Source: Megachile rotundata
Taxonomy: Eukaryota; Arthropoda; Insecta; Hymenoptera; Megachilidae
Direction of reading: 5' to 3'
Assembly (NCBI RefSeq): GCF_050947335.1
Contig: NW_027474089.1
Span: 1-64,000, forward strand
Length of the DNA: 64,000 nt
Position numbers and translations under genes: made by a program. The notes under the pieces were generated by a model that saw nothing but the letters and a program-made list of their open reading frames with translations, had not been told where the DNA came from and did no database searches. Below are positions 52,706 through 64,000 of this stretch, in pieces. Position 1 is the first letter of the stretch. Every line of letters starts with the position of its first letter.

Positions 52706-53796
52706 ATAATATGGCTAATAATATGAGTTAGATTGATAATAATAAGAGTAATAAGTATAGTAATTGTCGTTCTATCGATCACAGAAGCATAATATGGCTA
52801 ATAATATGAGTTAGATTGATAATAATAAGAGTAATAAGTATAGTAATTGTAGTTCTATCGATCATATTAGCATAATGTGGCTAATAATATGAGTTAGATT
52901 GATAATAATAAGAGTAATAAGTATAGTAATTGTAGTTCTATCGATCATATAAGCATAATATGGCTAATAATATGAGTTAGATTGATAATAATTAGAGTAA
53001 TAAGTATATTGATTATCGTTCTTCCGATCATATAAGCATAATATGGCTAATAATATGAGTTAGATTGATAATAATAAGAGTAATAAGAATAGTAATTTTA
53101 GTTCTATCGATCATATAACCATAATATGGCTAATAATATGAGTTAGATTGATAATAATAAGAGTAATAAGTATAGTGATTATCGTTCTAACCGATCATAT
53201 AAGCATAATATGGTTAATAATATGAGTTAGATTGATAATAATAAGAGTAATAAGTATAGTAATTGTCGTTCTATCGATCACATAAGCATAATATGGCTAC
53301 TAATATGAGTTAGATTGATAATAGTAAGAGTAATGAGTATAGTAATTGTCGTTCTATCGATCGTATAAGCATAATATGGCTAATAGTATGAGTTAGATTG
53401 ATAATAATAAGAGTAATAAGTATAGTAATTGTAGTTCTATCGATCATATAAGCATAATATGGCTAATAATATGAGTTAGGTTGATAATAATAAGAGTAAT
53501 AAGTATAGTGATTATCGTTCTACCGATCATATAAGCATAATATGGCTAATAATATGAGTTAGATTGATAATAATAAGAGTAATAAGTATAGTAATTGTCG
53601 TTCTATCGATCACATAAGCATAATATGGCTAATAATATGAGATAGATTGATAATAATAAGAGTAATAAGTATAGTAATTGTAGTTCTATCGATCATATTA
53701 GCATAATGTGGCTAATAATATGAGTTAGATTGATAATAATAAGAGTAATAAGTATAGTAATTGTAGTTCTATCGATCATATAAGCATAATATGGCT

Positions 53797-54616
53797 AATA
53801 ATATGAGTTAGATTGATAATAATAAGAGTAATAAGTATAGTGATTATCGTTCTACCGATCATATAAGCATAATATGGCTAATAATATGAGTTAGATTGAT
53901 AATAATAAGAGTAATAAGTATAGTAATTGTCGTTCTATCGATCACATAAGCATAATATGGCTAATAATATGAGTTAGATTGATAATAGTAAGAGTAATGA
54001 GTATAGTAATTGTCGTTCTATCGATCGTATAAGCATAATATGGCTAATGATATGAGTTAGATTGATAATAATAAGAGTAATAAGTATAGTGATTATCGTT
54101 CTTCCGATCATATAAGCATAATATGGCTAATAATATGAGTTAGATTGGTAATAATAAGAGTAATAAGTATAGTAATTGTCGTCCTATCGATCATATCCGT
54201 ATAATATGGCTAATAATATGAGTTAGATTGATAATAATAAGAGTAATAAGTATAGTGATTATCGTTCTACTACCGATCATATAAGCATAATATGGTTAAT
54301 AATATGAGTTAGATTGATAATAATAAGAGTAATAAGTATAGTAATTGTCGTTTTATCGATCACATAAGCATAATATGGCTACTAATATGAGTTAGATTGA
54401 TAATAGTAAGAGTAATGAGTATAGTAATTGTCGTTCTATCGATCGTATAAGCATAATATGGCTAATAATATGAGTTAGATTGATAATAATAAGAGTAATA
54501 AGTATAGTAATTGTAGTTCTATCGATCATATTAGCATAATGTGGCTAATAATATGAGTTAGATTGATAATAATAAGAATAATAGGTATAGTAATTGTCGT
54601 CCTATCGATCATATAA
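53797..54616 (+). repeat. 29-monomer offset duplication, right copy with TAC insertion
   Basis: Right copy of 51,390-52,205. It contains CTACTACCG near 54,268 (an extra TAC) and CTTCCG near 54,101 where the left copy reads CTACCG. Confidence 0.8.
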
Positions 54617-55945
54617 GCATAATATGGCTAATAATATGAGTTAGATTGATAATAATAAGAGTAATAAGTATAGTGATTATCGTTCTACCGATCATATAAG
54701 CATAATATGGCTAATAATATGAGTTAGATTGATAATAATAAGAGTAATAAGTATAGTAATTGTCGTTCTACCGATCATATAAGCATAATATGGCTAATAA
54801 TATGAGTTAGATTGATAATAATAAGAGTAATAAGTATAGTAATTGTCGTTCTACCGATCATATAAGCATAATATGGCTAGTAATATGAGTTAGATTGATA
54901 ATAATAAGAGTAATAAGTATAGTAATTGTCGTCCTATCGATCATATCCGCATAATATGGTTAATAATATGAGTTAGATTGATAATAGTGAGTGTAATAAG
55001 TATAGTAGTTGTAGTTCTACCGATCATATAAGCATAATATGGCTAATAATATAAGTTAGATTGATAATAATAAGAGTAATAAGTATAGTAATTGTCGTTC
55101 TATCGATCATATAAGCATAATATGGTTAATAATATGAGTTAGGCTGATAATAATAAGAGTAATAAGTATAGTAATTGTTGTTCTATCGATCGTATAAGCA
55201 TAATATGGCTAATAATATGAGTTAATTGATAATAATAAGAGTAATAAGTATAGTAATTGTAGTTCTATCGATCATATTAGCATAATGTGGCTAATAATAT
55301 GAGTTAGATTGATAATAATAAGAGTAATCAGTATAGTAATTGTAGTTCTATCGATCATATAACCATAATATGGCTAATAATATGAGTTAGATTGATAATA
55401 ATATGAGTAATAAGTATAGTGATTATCGTTCTACCGATCATATAAGCATAATATGGCTAATAATATGAGTTAGATTGATAATAATAAGAGTAATAGGTAT
55501 AGTAATTGTCGTTCTATCGATCACATAAGCATAATATGGCTAATAATATGAGTTAGATTGATAATAATAAGAGTAATAAGAATAGTAATTGTAGTTCTAT
55601 CGATCATATAACCATAATATGGCTAATAATATGAGCTAGATTGATAATAATAAGAGTAATAAGTATAGTGATTATCGTTCTACCGATCATATAAGCATAA
55701 TATGGCTAATAATATGAGTTAGATTGATAATAATAAGAGTAATAAGTATAGTAATTGTCGTTCTACCGATCATATAAGCATAATATGGCTAATAATATGA
55801 GTTAGATTGATAATAGTAAGAGTAATATGTATAGTAATTGTCGTCCTATCGATCATATCTGCATAATATGGTTAATAATATGAGTTAGATTGATAATAGT
55901 GAGTGTAATAAGTATAGTAATTGTCGTCCTATCGATCATATCTGC

Positions 55946-56111
55946 ATAATATGGTTAATATTATGAGTTAAATTGACAATAATAAGAGTAATAAGTACAG
56001 TAGTTGTCGTTCTATCGATCACATAAGCATAATATGGCTAATAATATGATTTAGATTGATAATAGTAAGAGTAATGAGTATAGTAATTGTCGTTCTATTT
56101 ATCGTATAAGC
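55946..56111 (+). repeat. Domain II cassette core, copy 7 (short form)
   Basis: The upstream ATCATATGG/GATGATAATAAG unit is missing, so the ATAGTGAGTG unit ends directly in GTCGTCC and ATATCTGC. A one-monomer deletion, shared with copies 9 and 11. Confidence 0.86.
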
Positions 56112-57277
56112 ATAATATGGCTAATAATATGAGTTAGATTGATAATAATAAGAGTAATAAGTATAGTAATTGTCGTTCTATCGATCACATAAGCATAATA
56201 TGGCGAATAATAAGAGTTAGATTGATAATAATAAGAGTAATAAGTATAGTAATTGTAGTTCTATCGATCATATTAGCATAATGTGGCTAATAATATGAGT
56301 TAGATTGATAATAATAAGAGTAATAAGTATAGTAATTGTCGTCCTATCGATCATATCCGCATAATATGGTTAATAATATGAGTTAGATTGATAATAGTGA
56401 GTGTAATAAGTATAGTAATTGTAGTTCTACCGATCAGATAAGCATAATATGGCTAATAATATGAGTTAGATTGATAATAATAAGAGTAATAAGTATAGTA
56501 ATTGTCGTTCTATCGATCATATAAGCATAATATGGTTAATAATATGAGTTAGGCTGATTGATAATAATAAGAGTAACAAGTATAGTAATTGTTGTTCTAT
56601 CGATCGTATAAGTATAATATGGCTAATAATATGAGTTAGATTGATAATAATAAGAGTAATAAGTATAGTAATTGTCGTTCTACCGATCATATAAGCATAA
56701 TATGGCTAATAGTATGAGTTAGATTGATAATAATAAGAGTAATAAGTATAGTAATTGTAGTTCTATCGATCATATAAGCATAATATGGCTAATAATATGA
56801 GTTAGGTTGATAATAATAAGAGTAATAAGTATAGTAAATATCGCTCTACCGATCATATAAGCACAATATGGCTAATAATATGAGTTAGATTGATAATAAT
56901 AAGAGTAATAGGTATAGTAATTGTCGTCCTATCGATCATATAAGCATAACATGGCTAATAATATGAGGTAGATTGCTAATAATAAGAGTAATAAGTATAG
57001 TAATTGTCGTTCTACCGATCATATAAGCATAATATGGCTAATAATGTGAGTTAGATTGATAATAGTAAGAGTAATATGTATAGTAATTGTCGTCCTATCG
57101 ATCATATCTGCATAATATGGTTAATAATATGAGTTAGATTGATAATAGTGAGTGTAATAAGTATAGTAATTATAGTTCTATCGATCATATAAGCATCATA
57201 TGGTTAATAATATGAGTTAGATTGATGATAATAAGAGTAATAAGTATAGTAATTGTCGTCCTATCGATCATATCTGC

Positions 57278-57443
57278 ATAATATGGTTAATATTATGAGT
57301 TAAATTGACAATAATAAGAGTAATAAGTACAGTAGTTGTCGTTCTATCGATCACATAAGCATAATATGGCTAATAATATGATTTAGATTGATAATAGTAA
57401 GAGTAATGAGTATAGTAATTGTCGTTCTATTTATCGTATAAGC
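57278..57443 (+). repeat. Domain II cassette core, copy 8
   Basis: Full form; the ATAGTGAGTG unit carries AATTATAGTTC near 57,170, shared with copies 10 and 12. Confidence 0.86.
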
Positions 57444-58859
57444 ATAATATGGCTAATAATATGAGTTAGATTGATAATAATAAGAGTAATAAGTATAGTA
57501 ATTGTCGTTCTATCGATCACATAAGCATAATATGGCTAATAATATGAGATAGATTGATAATAATAAGAGTAATAAGTATAGTAATTGTAGTTCTATCGAT
57601 CATATTAGCATAATGTGGCTAATAATATGAGTTAGATTGATAATAATAAGAGTAATATGTATAGTAATTGTAGTTCTATCGATCATATAAGCATAATATG
57701 GCTAATAATATGAGTTAGATTGATAATAATAAGAGTAATAAGTATAGTGATTATCGTTCTACCGATCATATAAGCATAATATGGCTAATAATATGAGTTA
57801 GATTGATAATAATAAGAGTAATAAGTATAGTAATTGTCGTTCTATCGATCACATAAGCATAATATGGCTAATAATATGAGTTAGATTGATAATAGTAAGA
57901 GTAATGAGTATAGTAATTGTCGTTCTATCGATCGTATAAGCATAATATGGCTAATGATATGAGTTAGATTGATAATAATAAGAGTAATAAGTATAGTAAT
58001 TGTCGTTCTATCGATCACATAAGCATAATATGGCTAATAATATGAGTTAGATTGATAATAATAAGAGTAATAGGTATAGTAATTGTCGTTCTATCGATCA
58101 CATAAGCATAATATGGCTAATAATATGAGTTAGATTGATAACAATAAGAGTAATAAGAATAGTAATTGTAGTTCTATCGATCATATAACCATAATATGGC
58201 TAATAATATGAGTTAGATTGATAATAATAAGAGTAATAAGTATAGTGATTATCGTTCTACCGATCATATAAGCATAATATGGCTAATAATATGAGTTAGA
58301 TTGATAATAAGAGTAATAAGTATAGTAATTGTAGTTCTATCGATCATATTAGCATAATGTGGCTAATAATGTGAGTTAGATTGATAATAATAAGAGTAAT
58401 AAGTATAGTAATTGTAGTTCTATCGATCATATAAGCATAATATGGCTAATAATATGAGTTAGATTGATAATAATAAGAGTAATAAGTATAGTGATTATCG
58501 TTCTACCGATCATATAAGCATAATATGGCTAATAATATGAGTTAGATTGATAATAATAAGAGTAATAAGTATAGTAATTGTCGTCCTATCGATCATATCC
58601 GTATAATATGGCTAATAATATGAGTTAGATTGATAATAATAAGAGTAATAAGTATAGTGATTATCGTTCTACCGATCATATAAGCATAATATGGCTAATA
58701 ATATGAGTTAGATTGATAATAATAAGAGTAATAGGTATAGTAATTGTCGTTCTATCGATCACATAAGCATAATATGGCTAATAATATGAGTTAGATTGAT
58801 AATAATAAGAGTAATAGGTATAGTAATTGTCGTTCTATCGATCACATAAGCATAATATG

Positions 58860-59470
58860 GCTAATAATATGAGTTAGATTGATAATAATAAGAGTAATAA
58901 GTATAGTAATTGTCGTTCTACCGATCATATAAGCATAATATGGCTAATAATATGAGTTAGATTGATAATAGTAAGAGTAATATGTATAGTAATTGTCGTC
59001 CTATCGATCATATCTGCATAATATGGTTAATAATATGAGTTAGATTGATAATAGTGAGTGTAATAAGTATAGTAATTGTCGTCCTATCGATCATATCTGC
59101 ATAATATGGTTAATATTATGAGTTAAATTGACAATAATAAGAGTAATAAGTACAGTAGTTGTCGTTCTATCGATCACATAAGCATAATATGGCTAATAAT
59201 ATGATTTAGATTGATAATAGTAAGAGTAATGAGTATAGTAATTGTCGTTCTATTTATCGTATAAGCATAATATGGCTAATAATATGAGTTAGATTGATAA
59301 TAATAAGAGTAATAAGTATAGTAATTGTCGTTCTATCGATCACATAAGCATAATATGGCGAATAATATGAGTTAGATTGATAATAATAAGAGTAATAAGT
59401 ATAGTAATTGTAGTTCTATCGATCATATTAGCATAATGTGGCTAATAATATGAGTTAGATTGATAATAAT
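58860..59470 (+). repeat. 38-monomer offset repeat of 62.01-62.63 kb
   Basis: TTGACAAT at 59,130 pairs with 62,284 (3,154 bp). Both have the short form of the cassette, without the ATCATATGG unit, followed by GGCGAATAAT. Confidence 0.75.
59101..59266 (+). repeat. Domain II cassette core, copy 9 (short form)
   Basis: Short form lacking the ATCATATGG unit, followed by GGCGAATAAT as in copies 7 and 11. Confidence 0.86.
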
Positions 59471-59619
59471 AAGAGTAATAAGTATAGTAATTGTAGTTCT
59501 ATCGATCATATAAGCATAATATGGCTAATAATATGAGTTAGATTGATAATAATAAGAGTAATAAGTATAGTGATTATCGTTCTACCGCTCATATAAGCAT
59601 AATATGGCTAATAATATGA

Positions 59620-60230
59620 GTTAGATTGATAATAATAAGAGTAATAAGTATAGTAATTGTCGTTCTATCGATCACATAAGTATAATATGGCTAATAATAT
59701 GAGTTAGATTGATAATAGTAAGAGTAATGAGTATAGTAATTGTCGTTCTATCGATCGTATAAGCATAATATGGCTAATAATATGAGTTAGATTGATAATA
59801 ATAAGAGTAATAAGTATAGTAATTGTCGTTCTATCGATCACATAAGCATAATATGGCTAATAATATGAGTTAGATTGATAATAATAAGAGTAATAGGTAT
59901 AGTAATTGTCGTTCTATCGATCACATAAGCATAATATGGCTAATAATATGAGTTAGATTGATAATAATAAGAGTAATAAGTATAGTAATTGTAGTTCTAT
60001 CGATCATATTAGCATAATGTGGCTAATAATATGAGTTAGATTGATAATAATAAGAGTAATAAGTATAGTAATTGTAGTTCTATCGATCATATAAGCATAA
60101 TATGGCTAATAATATGAGTTAGATTGATAATAATAAGAGTAATAAGTATAGTGATTATCGTTCTACCGATCATATAAGCATAATATGGCTAATAATATGA
60201 GTTAGATTGATAATAATAAGAGTAATAAGT
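59620..60230 (+). repeat. 22-monomer offset repeat (1,826 bp), left copy
   Basis: Matches about 61,450-62,050: CGATCGTAT at 59,752 and 61,578, and CACATAAGTATAAT near 59,672 and 61,500. Confidence 0.74.
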
Positions 60231-61175
60231 ATAGTAATTGTAGTTCTATCGATCATATAAGCATAATATGGCTAATAATATGAGTTAGATTGATAATAAT
60301 TAGAGTAATAAGTATAGTGATTATCGTTCTACCGATCATATAAGCATAATATGGCTAATAATACGAGTTAGATTGATAATAATAAGAGTAATAAGTATAG
60401 TAATTGTCGTTCTATCGATCACATAAGCATAATATGGCTAATAATATGAGTTAGATTGATAATAATAAGAGTAATAGGTATAGTAATTGTCGTTCTATCG
60501 ATCACATAAGCATAATATGGCTAATAATGTGAGTTAGATTGATAATAATAAGAGTAATAAGTATAGTAATTGTAGTTCTATCGATCATATAAGCATAATA
60601 TGGCTAATAATATGAGTTAGATTGATAATAATAAGAGAAATAAGTATAGTGATTATCGTTCTACCGATCATATAAGCATAATATGGCTAATAATATGAGT
60701 TAGGTTGATAATAATAAGAGTAATAAGTATAGTAAATATCGCTCTACCGATCATATAAGCACAATATGGCTAATAATATGAGTTAGATTGATAATAATAA
60801 GAGTAATAGGTATAGTAATTGTCGTCCTATCGATCATATAAGCATAACATGGCTAATAATATGAGGTAGATTGCTAATAATAAGAGTAATAAGTATAGTA
60901 ATTGTCGTTCTACCGATCATATAAGCATAATATGGCTAATAATATGAGTTAGATTGATAATAGTAAGAGTAATATGTATAGTAATTGTCGTCCTATCGAT
61001 CATATCTGCATAATATGGTTAATAATATGAGTTAGATTGATAATAGTGAGTGTAATAAGTATAGTAATTATAGTTCTATCGATCATATAAGCATCATATG
61101 GTTAATAATATGAGTTAGATTGATGATAATAAGAGTAATAAGTATAGTAATTGTCGTCCTATCGATCATATCTGC

Positions 61176-61341
61176 ATAATATGGTTAATATTATGAGTTA
61201 AATTGACAATAATAAGAGTAATAAGTACAGTAGTTGTCGTTCTATCGATCACATAAGCATAATATGGATAATAATATGATTTAGATTGATAATAGTAAGT
61301 GTAATGAGTATAGTAATTGTCGTTCTATTTATCGTATAAGC
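61176..61341 (+). repeat. Domain II cassette core, copy 10
   Basis: Full form with AATTATAGTTC upstream; the second unit has ATGGATAAT and TAAGTGTAATGAG. Confidence 0.86.
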
Positions 61342-61449
61342 ATAATATGGCTAATAATATGAGTTAGATTGATAATAATAAGAGTAATAAGTATAGTAAT
61401 TGTCGTTCTATCGATCACATAAGCATAATATGGCTAATAATATGAGATA

Positions 61450-62050
61450 GATTGATAATAATAAGAGTAATAAGTATAGTAATTGTCGTTCTATCGATCA
61501 CATAAGTATAATATGGCTAATAATATGAGTTAGATTGATAATAGTAAGAGTAATGAGTATAGTAATTGTCGTTCTATCGATCGTATAAGCATAATATGGC
61601 TAATAATATGAGTTAGATTGATAATAATAAGAGTAATAAGTATAGTAATTGTCGTTCTATCGATCACATAAGCATAATATGGCTAATAATATGAGTTAGA
61701 TTGATAATAATAAGAGTAATAGGTATAGTAATTGTCGTTCTATCGATCACATAAGCATAATATGGCTAATAATATGAGTTAGATTGATAATAATAAGAGT
61801 AATAAGTATAGTAATTGTAGTTCTATCGATCATATTAGCATAATGTGGCTAATAATATGAGTTAGATTGATAATAATAAGAGTAATAAGTATAGTAATTG
61901 TAGTTCTATCGATCATATAAGCATAATATGGCTAATAATATGAGTTAGATTGATAATAATAAGAGTAATAAGTATAGTGATTATCGTTCTACCGATCATA
62001 TAAGCATAATATGGCTAATAATATGAGTTAGATTGATAATAATAAGAGTA
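61450..62050 (+). repeat. 22-monomer offset repeat (1,826 bp), right copy
   Basis: Right copy of 59,620-60,230. It overlaps the left end of the 76-monomer duplication, showing nested events. Confidence 0.74.
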
Positions 62051-62254
62051 ATAAGTATAGTAATTGTCGTTCTACCGATCATATAAGCATAATATGGCTA
62101 ATAATATGAGTTAGATTGATAATAGTAAGAGTAATATGTATAGTAATTGTCGTCCTATCGATCATATCTGCATAATATGGTTAATAATATGAGTTAGATT
62201 GATAATAGTGAGTGTAATAAGTATAGTAATTGTCGTCCTATCGATCATATCTGC

Positions 62255-62420
62255 ATAATATGGTTAATATTATGAGTTAAATTGACAATAATAAGAGTAA
62301 TAAGTACAGTAGTTGTCGTTCTATCGATCACATAAGCATAATATGGCTAATAATATGATTTAGATTGATAATAGTAAGAGTAATGAGTATAGTAATTGTC
62401 GTTCTATTTATCGTATAAGC
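62255..62420 (+). repeat. Domain II cassette core, copy 11 (short form)
   Basis: Short form, 13 monomers after copy 10. Part of the right arm of the 76-monomer duplication. Confidence 0.86.
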
Positions 62421-63582
62421 ATAATATGGCTAATAATATGAGTTAGATTGATAATAATAAGAGTAATAAGTATAGTAATTGTCGTTCTATCGATCACATA
62501 AGCATAATATGGCGAATAATATGAGTTAGATTGATAATAATAAGAGTAATAAGTATAGTAATTGTAGTTCTATCGATCATATTAGCATAATGTGGCTAAT
62601 AATATGAGTTAGATTGATAATAATAAGAGTAATAAGTATAGTAATTGTCGTCCTATCGATCATATCCGCATAATATGGTTAATAATATGAGTTAGATTGA
62701 TAATAGTGAGTGTAATAAGTATAGTAATTGTAGTTCTACCGATCAGATAAGCATAATATGGCTAATAATATGAGTTAGATTGATAATAATAAGAGTAATA
62801 AGTATAGTAATTGTCGTTCTATCGATCATATAAGCATAATATGGTTAATAATATGAGTTAGGCTGATAATAATAAGAGTAATAAGTATAGTAATTGTTGT
62901 TCTATCGATCGTATAAGTATAATATGGCTAATAATATGAGTTAGATTGATAATAATAAGAGTAATAAGTATAGTAATTGTCGTTCTACCGATCATATAAG
63001 CATAATATGGCTAATAGTATGAGTTAGATTGATAATAATAAGAGTAATAAGTATAGTAATTGTAGTTCTATCGATCATATAAGCATAATATGGCTAATAA
63101 TATGAGTTAGGTTGATAATAATAAGAGTAATAAGTATAGTAAATATCGCTCTACCGATCATATAAGCACAATATGGCTAATAATATGAGTTAGATTGATA
63201 ATAATAAGAGTAATAGGTATAGTAATTGTCGTCCTATCGATCATATAAGCATAACATGGCTAATAATATGAGGTAGATTGCTAATAATAAGAGTAATAAG
63301 TATAGTAATTGTCGTTCTACCGATCATATAAGCATAATATGGCTAATAATATGAGTTAGATTGATAATAGTAAGAGTAATATGTATAGTAATTGTCGTCC
63401 TATCGATCATATCTGCATAATATGGTTAATAATATGAGTTAGATTGATAATAGTGAGTGTAATAAGTATAGTAATTATAGTTCTATCGATCATATAAGCA
63501 TCATATGGTTAATAATATGAGTTAGATTGATGATAATAAGAGTAATAAGTATAGTAATTGTCGTCCTATCGATCATATCTGC

Positions 63583-63748
63583 ATAATATGGTTAATATTA
63601 TGAGTTAAATTGACAATAATAAGAGTAATAAGTACAGTAGTTGTCGTTCTATCGATCACATAAGCATAATATGGCTAATAATATGATTTAGATTGATAAT
63701 AGTAAGAGTAATGAGTATAGTAATTGTCGTTCTATTTATCGTATAAGC
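63583..63748 (+). repeat. Domain II cassette core, copy 12
   Basis: Full form with AATTATAGTTC upstream and GAGATAG downstream, as in copy 8. Sixteen monomers after copy 11, the same spacing as copies 7 to 8 once the 4-bp insertion is removed. Confidence 0.86.
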
Positions 63749-64000
63749 ATAATATGGCTAATAATATGAGTTAGATTGATAATAATAAGAGTAATAAGTA
63801 TAGTAATTGTCGTTCTATCGATCACATAAGCATAATATGGCTAATAATATGAGATAGATTGATAATAATAAGAGTAATAAGTATAGTAATTGTAGTTCTA
63901 TCGATCATATTAGCATAATGTGGCTAATAATATGAGTTAGATTGATAATAATAAGAGTAATAAGTATAGTAATTGTAGTTCTATCGATCATATAAGCATA

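Larger units (their letters stand above)
55620..57691 (+). repeat. 76-monomer offset duplication (about 6.3 kb), left copy
   Basis: Colinear with 61,930 to the window end. Shared markers in order: TTGACAAT 55,975/62,284, GGCGAATAAT near 56,202/62,512, CGATCAGATAAGC near 56,432/62,742, GTATAAGTATAAT near 56,606/62,916, GTAAATATCGCTC near 56,835/63,139, TTGACAAT 57,307/63,612, GAGATAGATTG near 57,546/63,851. This copy has a 4-bp insertion near 56,555 (GGCTGATTGATAAT), which accounts for the shift. Confidence 0.83.
1..64000 (+). repeat. 83-bp AT-rich satellite array, about 771 head-to-tail monomers, window-wide
   Basis: Every part of the window is built from the same 83-bp unit. Taking the unit to begin at ATAATATGGC, starts fall at 81, 164, 247 and so on; starts at 10041, 20084 and 24981 are still exactly in phase. 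Fifteen visible small indels explain the later drift of +7 bp. All copies share one orientation. The best conserved parts are monomer positions 11-40 and 71-83; positions 44-50 and 61-70 vary most. Composition of the common unit is A33 T28 G15 C7. No gene, RNA gene, mobile element or unique sequence interrupts the array, and both ends of the window lie inside it, so its full size is unknown. Satellites of this kind normally sit in eukaryotic heterochromatin; a centromeric or pericentromeric place is inference. I do not recognise the family. Confidence 0.98.
42000..64000 (+). repeat. Domain II of the array, GTAGTTC / GTGATTATCG / CGATCACATAAGC monomer families
   Basis: About 265 monomers with a variant set that is rare or absent in domain I: GTAGTTCTATCG; GATCATATTAGC followed by a unit starting ATAATGTGG; GTGATTATCGTTCTACCG; CGATCACATAAGC; CGATCGTATAAGC; ATATCTGC and ATATCCGC; and units with ATGGTTAATA. 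Position 48 is mostly A (GAGTAATAAG). The domain I default type (GAGTAATGAG with GTCGTCC) nearly disappears. Fourteen of the fifteen small indels seen in the window are here. A five-monomer cassette recurs at irregular spacing. The domain continues past the right end of the window. Confidence 0.85.
61930..64000 (+). repeat. 76-monomer offset duplication, right copy (cut by window end)
   Basis: Right copy of 55,620-57,691, without the 4-bp insertion. The match is still running at the last base, so its true length is unknown. Confidence 0.82.

Noticed and set aside
1..64000. Protein-coding genes
   Set aside because: The default unit has + strand stops in all three frames, and 83 bp shifts the frame at each copy. 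On the minus strand the longest stop-free run in the default unit is about 33 codons. Variants lengthen this only locally.
1..64000. CRISPR array
   Set aside because: The period is regular, but the whole 83 bp is conserved. There are no short repeats separated by unique spacers, and no cas genes.
1..64000. Transposon, viral or retroelement insertion
   Set aside because: Phase is continuous and I saw no non-satellite stretch, terminal repeats or target-site duplication anywhere.
1..64000. tRNA, rRNA or other structured RNA gene
   Set aside because: No cloverleaf or rRNA segment was recognised; the only pairing segments are weak 4-6 bp dyads repeated in each unit.
1..64000. Telomeric repeat or plasmid iteron origin
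   Set aside because: No short G-rich telomere motif is present, and 771 long units without a rep gene or unique flank do not fit an iteron cluster.
1..64000. A previously undescribed gene system
   Set aside because: No open reading frames, operon layout or regulatory structure exist. The interest here lies in array organisation and evolution only.

Overview
The whole 64 kb window is one uninterrupted head-to-tail satellite DNA array. The repeat unit is 83 bp. About 771 copies follow each other in one orientation, with no gene, RNA gene, transposon, unique spacer or inverted block that I can see. The phase was checked by arithmetic. Monomer starts fall at 83n-2 from the first base to about 25.67 kb, with no net shift in about 309 copies. 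Fifteen visible small indels, which sum to +7 bp, account for the phase at the last base. The unit is 73.5% A+T by hand count (A33 T28 G15 C7), is purine-rich on the + strand, and carries two CpG sites and one GATC. Such an array is expected in eukaryotic heterochromatin, for example a centromeric, pericentromeric or subtelomeric block resolved by long reads. I do not recognise the satellite and cannot name the organism.

Layout. Domain I (1 to about 42,000) is dominated by one monomer type (exact copy at 1160-1242) mixed with a second linked haplotype and rarer diagnostic variants. Domain II (about 42,000-64,000) uses a different variant set and a recurring five-monomer cassette, seen 12 times plus one partial copy, and it holds almost all the indels. 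Superimposed on the 83-bp period are nested higher-order repeats. These include a 24-monomer (1,992 bp) tandem duplication at 2.6-6.6 kb with no difference seen between its copies, a 19-monomer (1,577 bp) tandem at 12.1-15.2 kb, a 78-monomer (6,474 bp) displaced duplication of about 3.9 kb at 28.6-39.0 kb, a 9-monomer (747 bp) tandem at 33.0-34.5 kb, a 13-monomer (1,079 bp) tandem at 48.3-50.4 kb, and a 76-monomer duplication of at least 2 kb at 55.6-64.0 kb.

How it works. Nothing here encodes a product. The + strand has stops in all three frames of each monomer, and 83 is not a multiple of 3, so frames rotate. Duplications that are whole numbers of monomers, with copies of different ages, fit repeated unequal exchange or replication-based amplification. 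The points most worth a second look are the abrupt domain switch, the same duplication lengths recurring at unrelated places, the indel-rich patch at 44.8-47.2 kb (possibly an assembly or polishing artefact), and the clustering of insertions at monomer positions 65-70. I found no sign of a new gene system.
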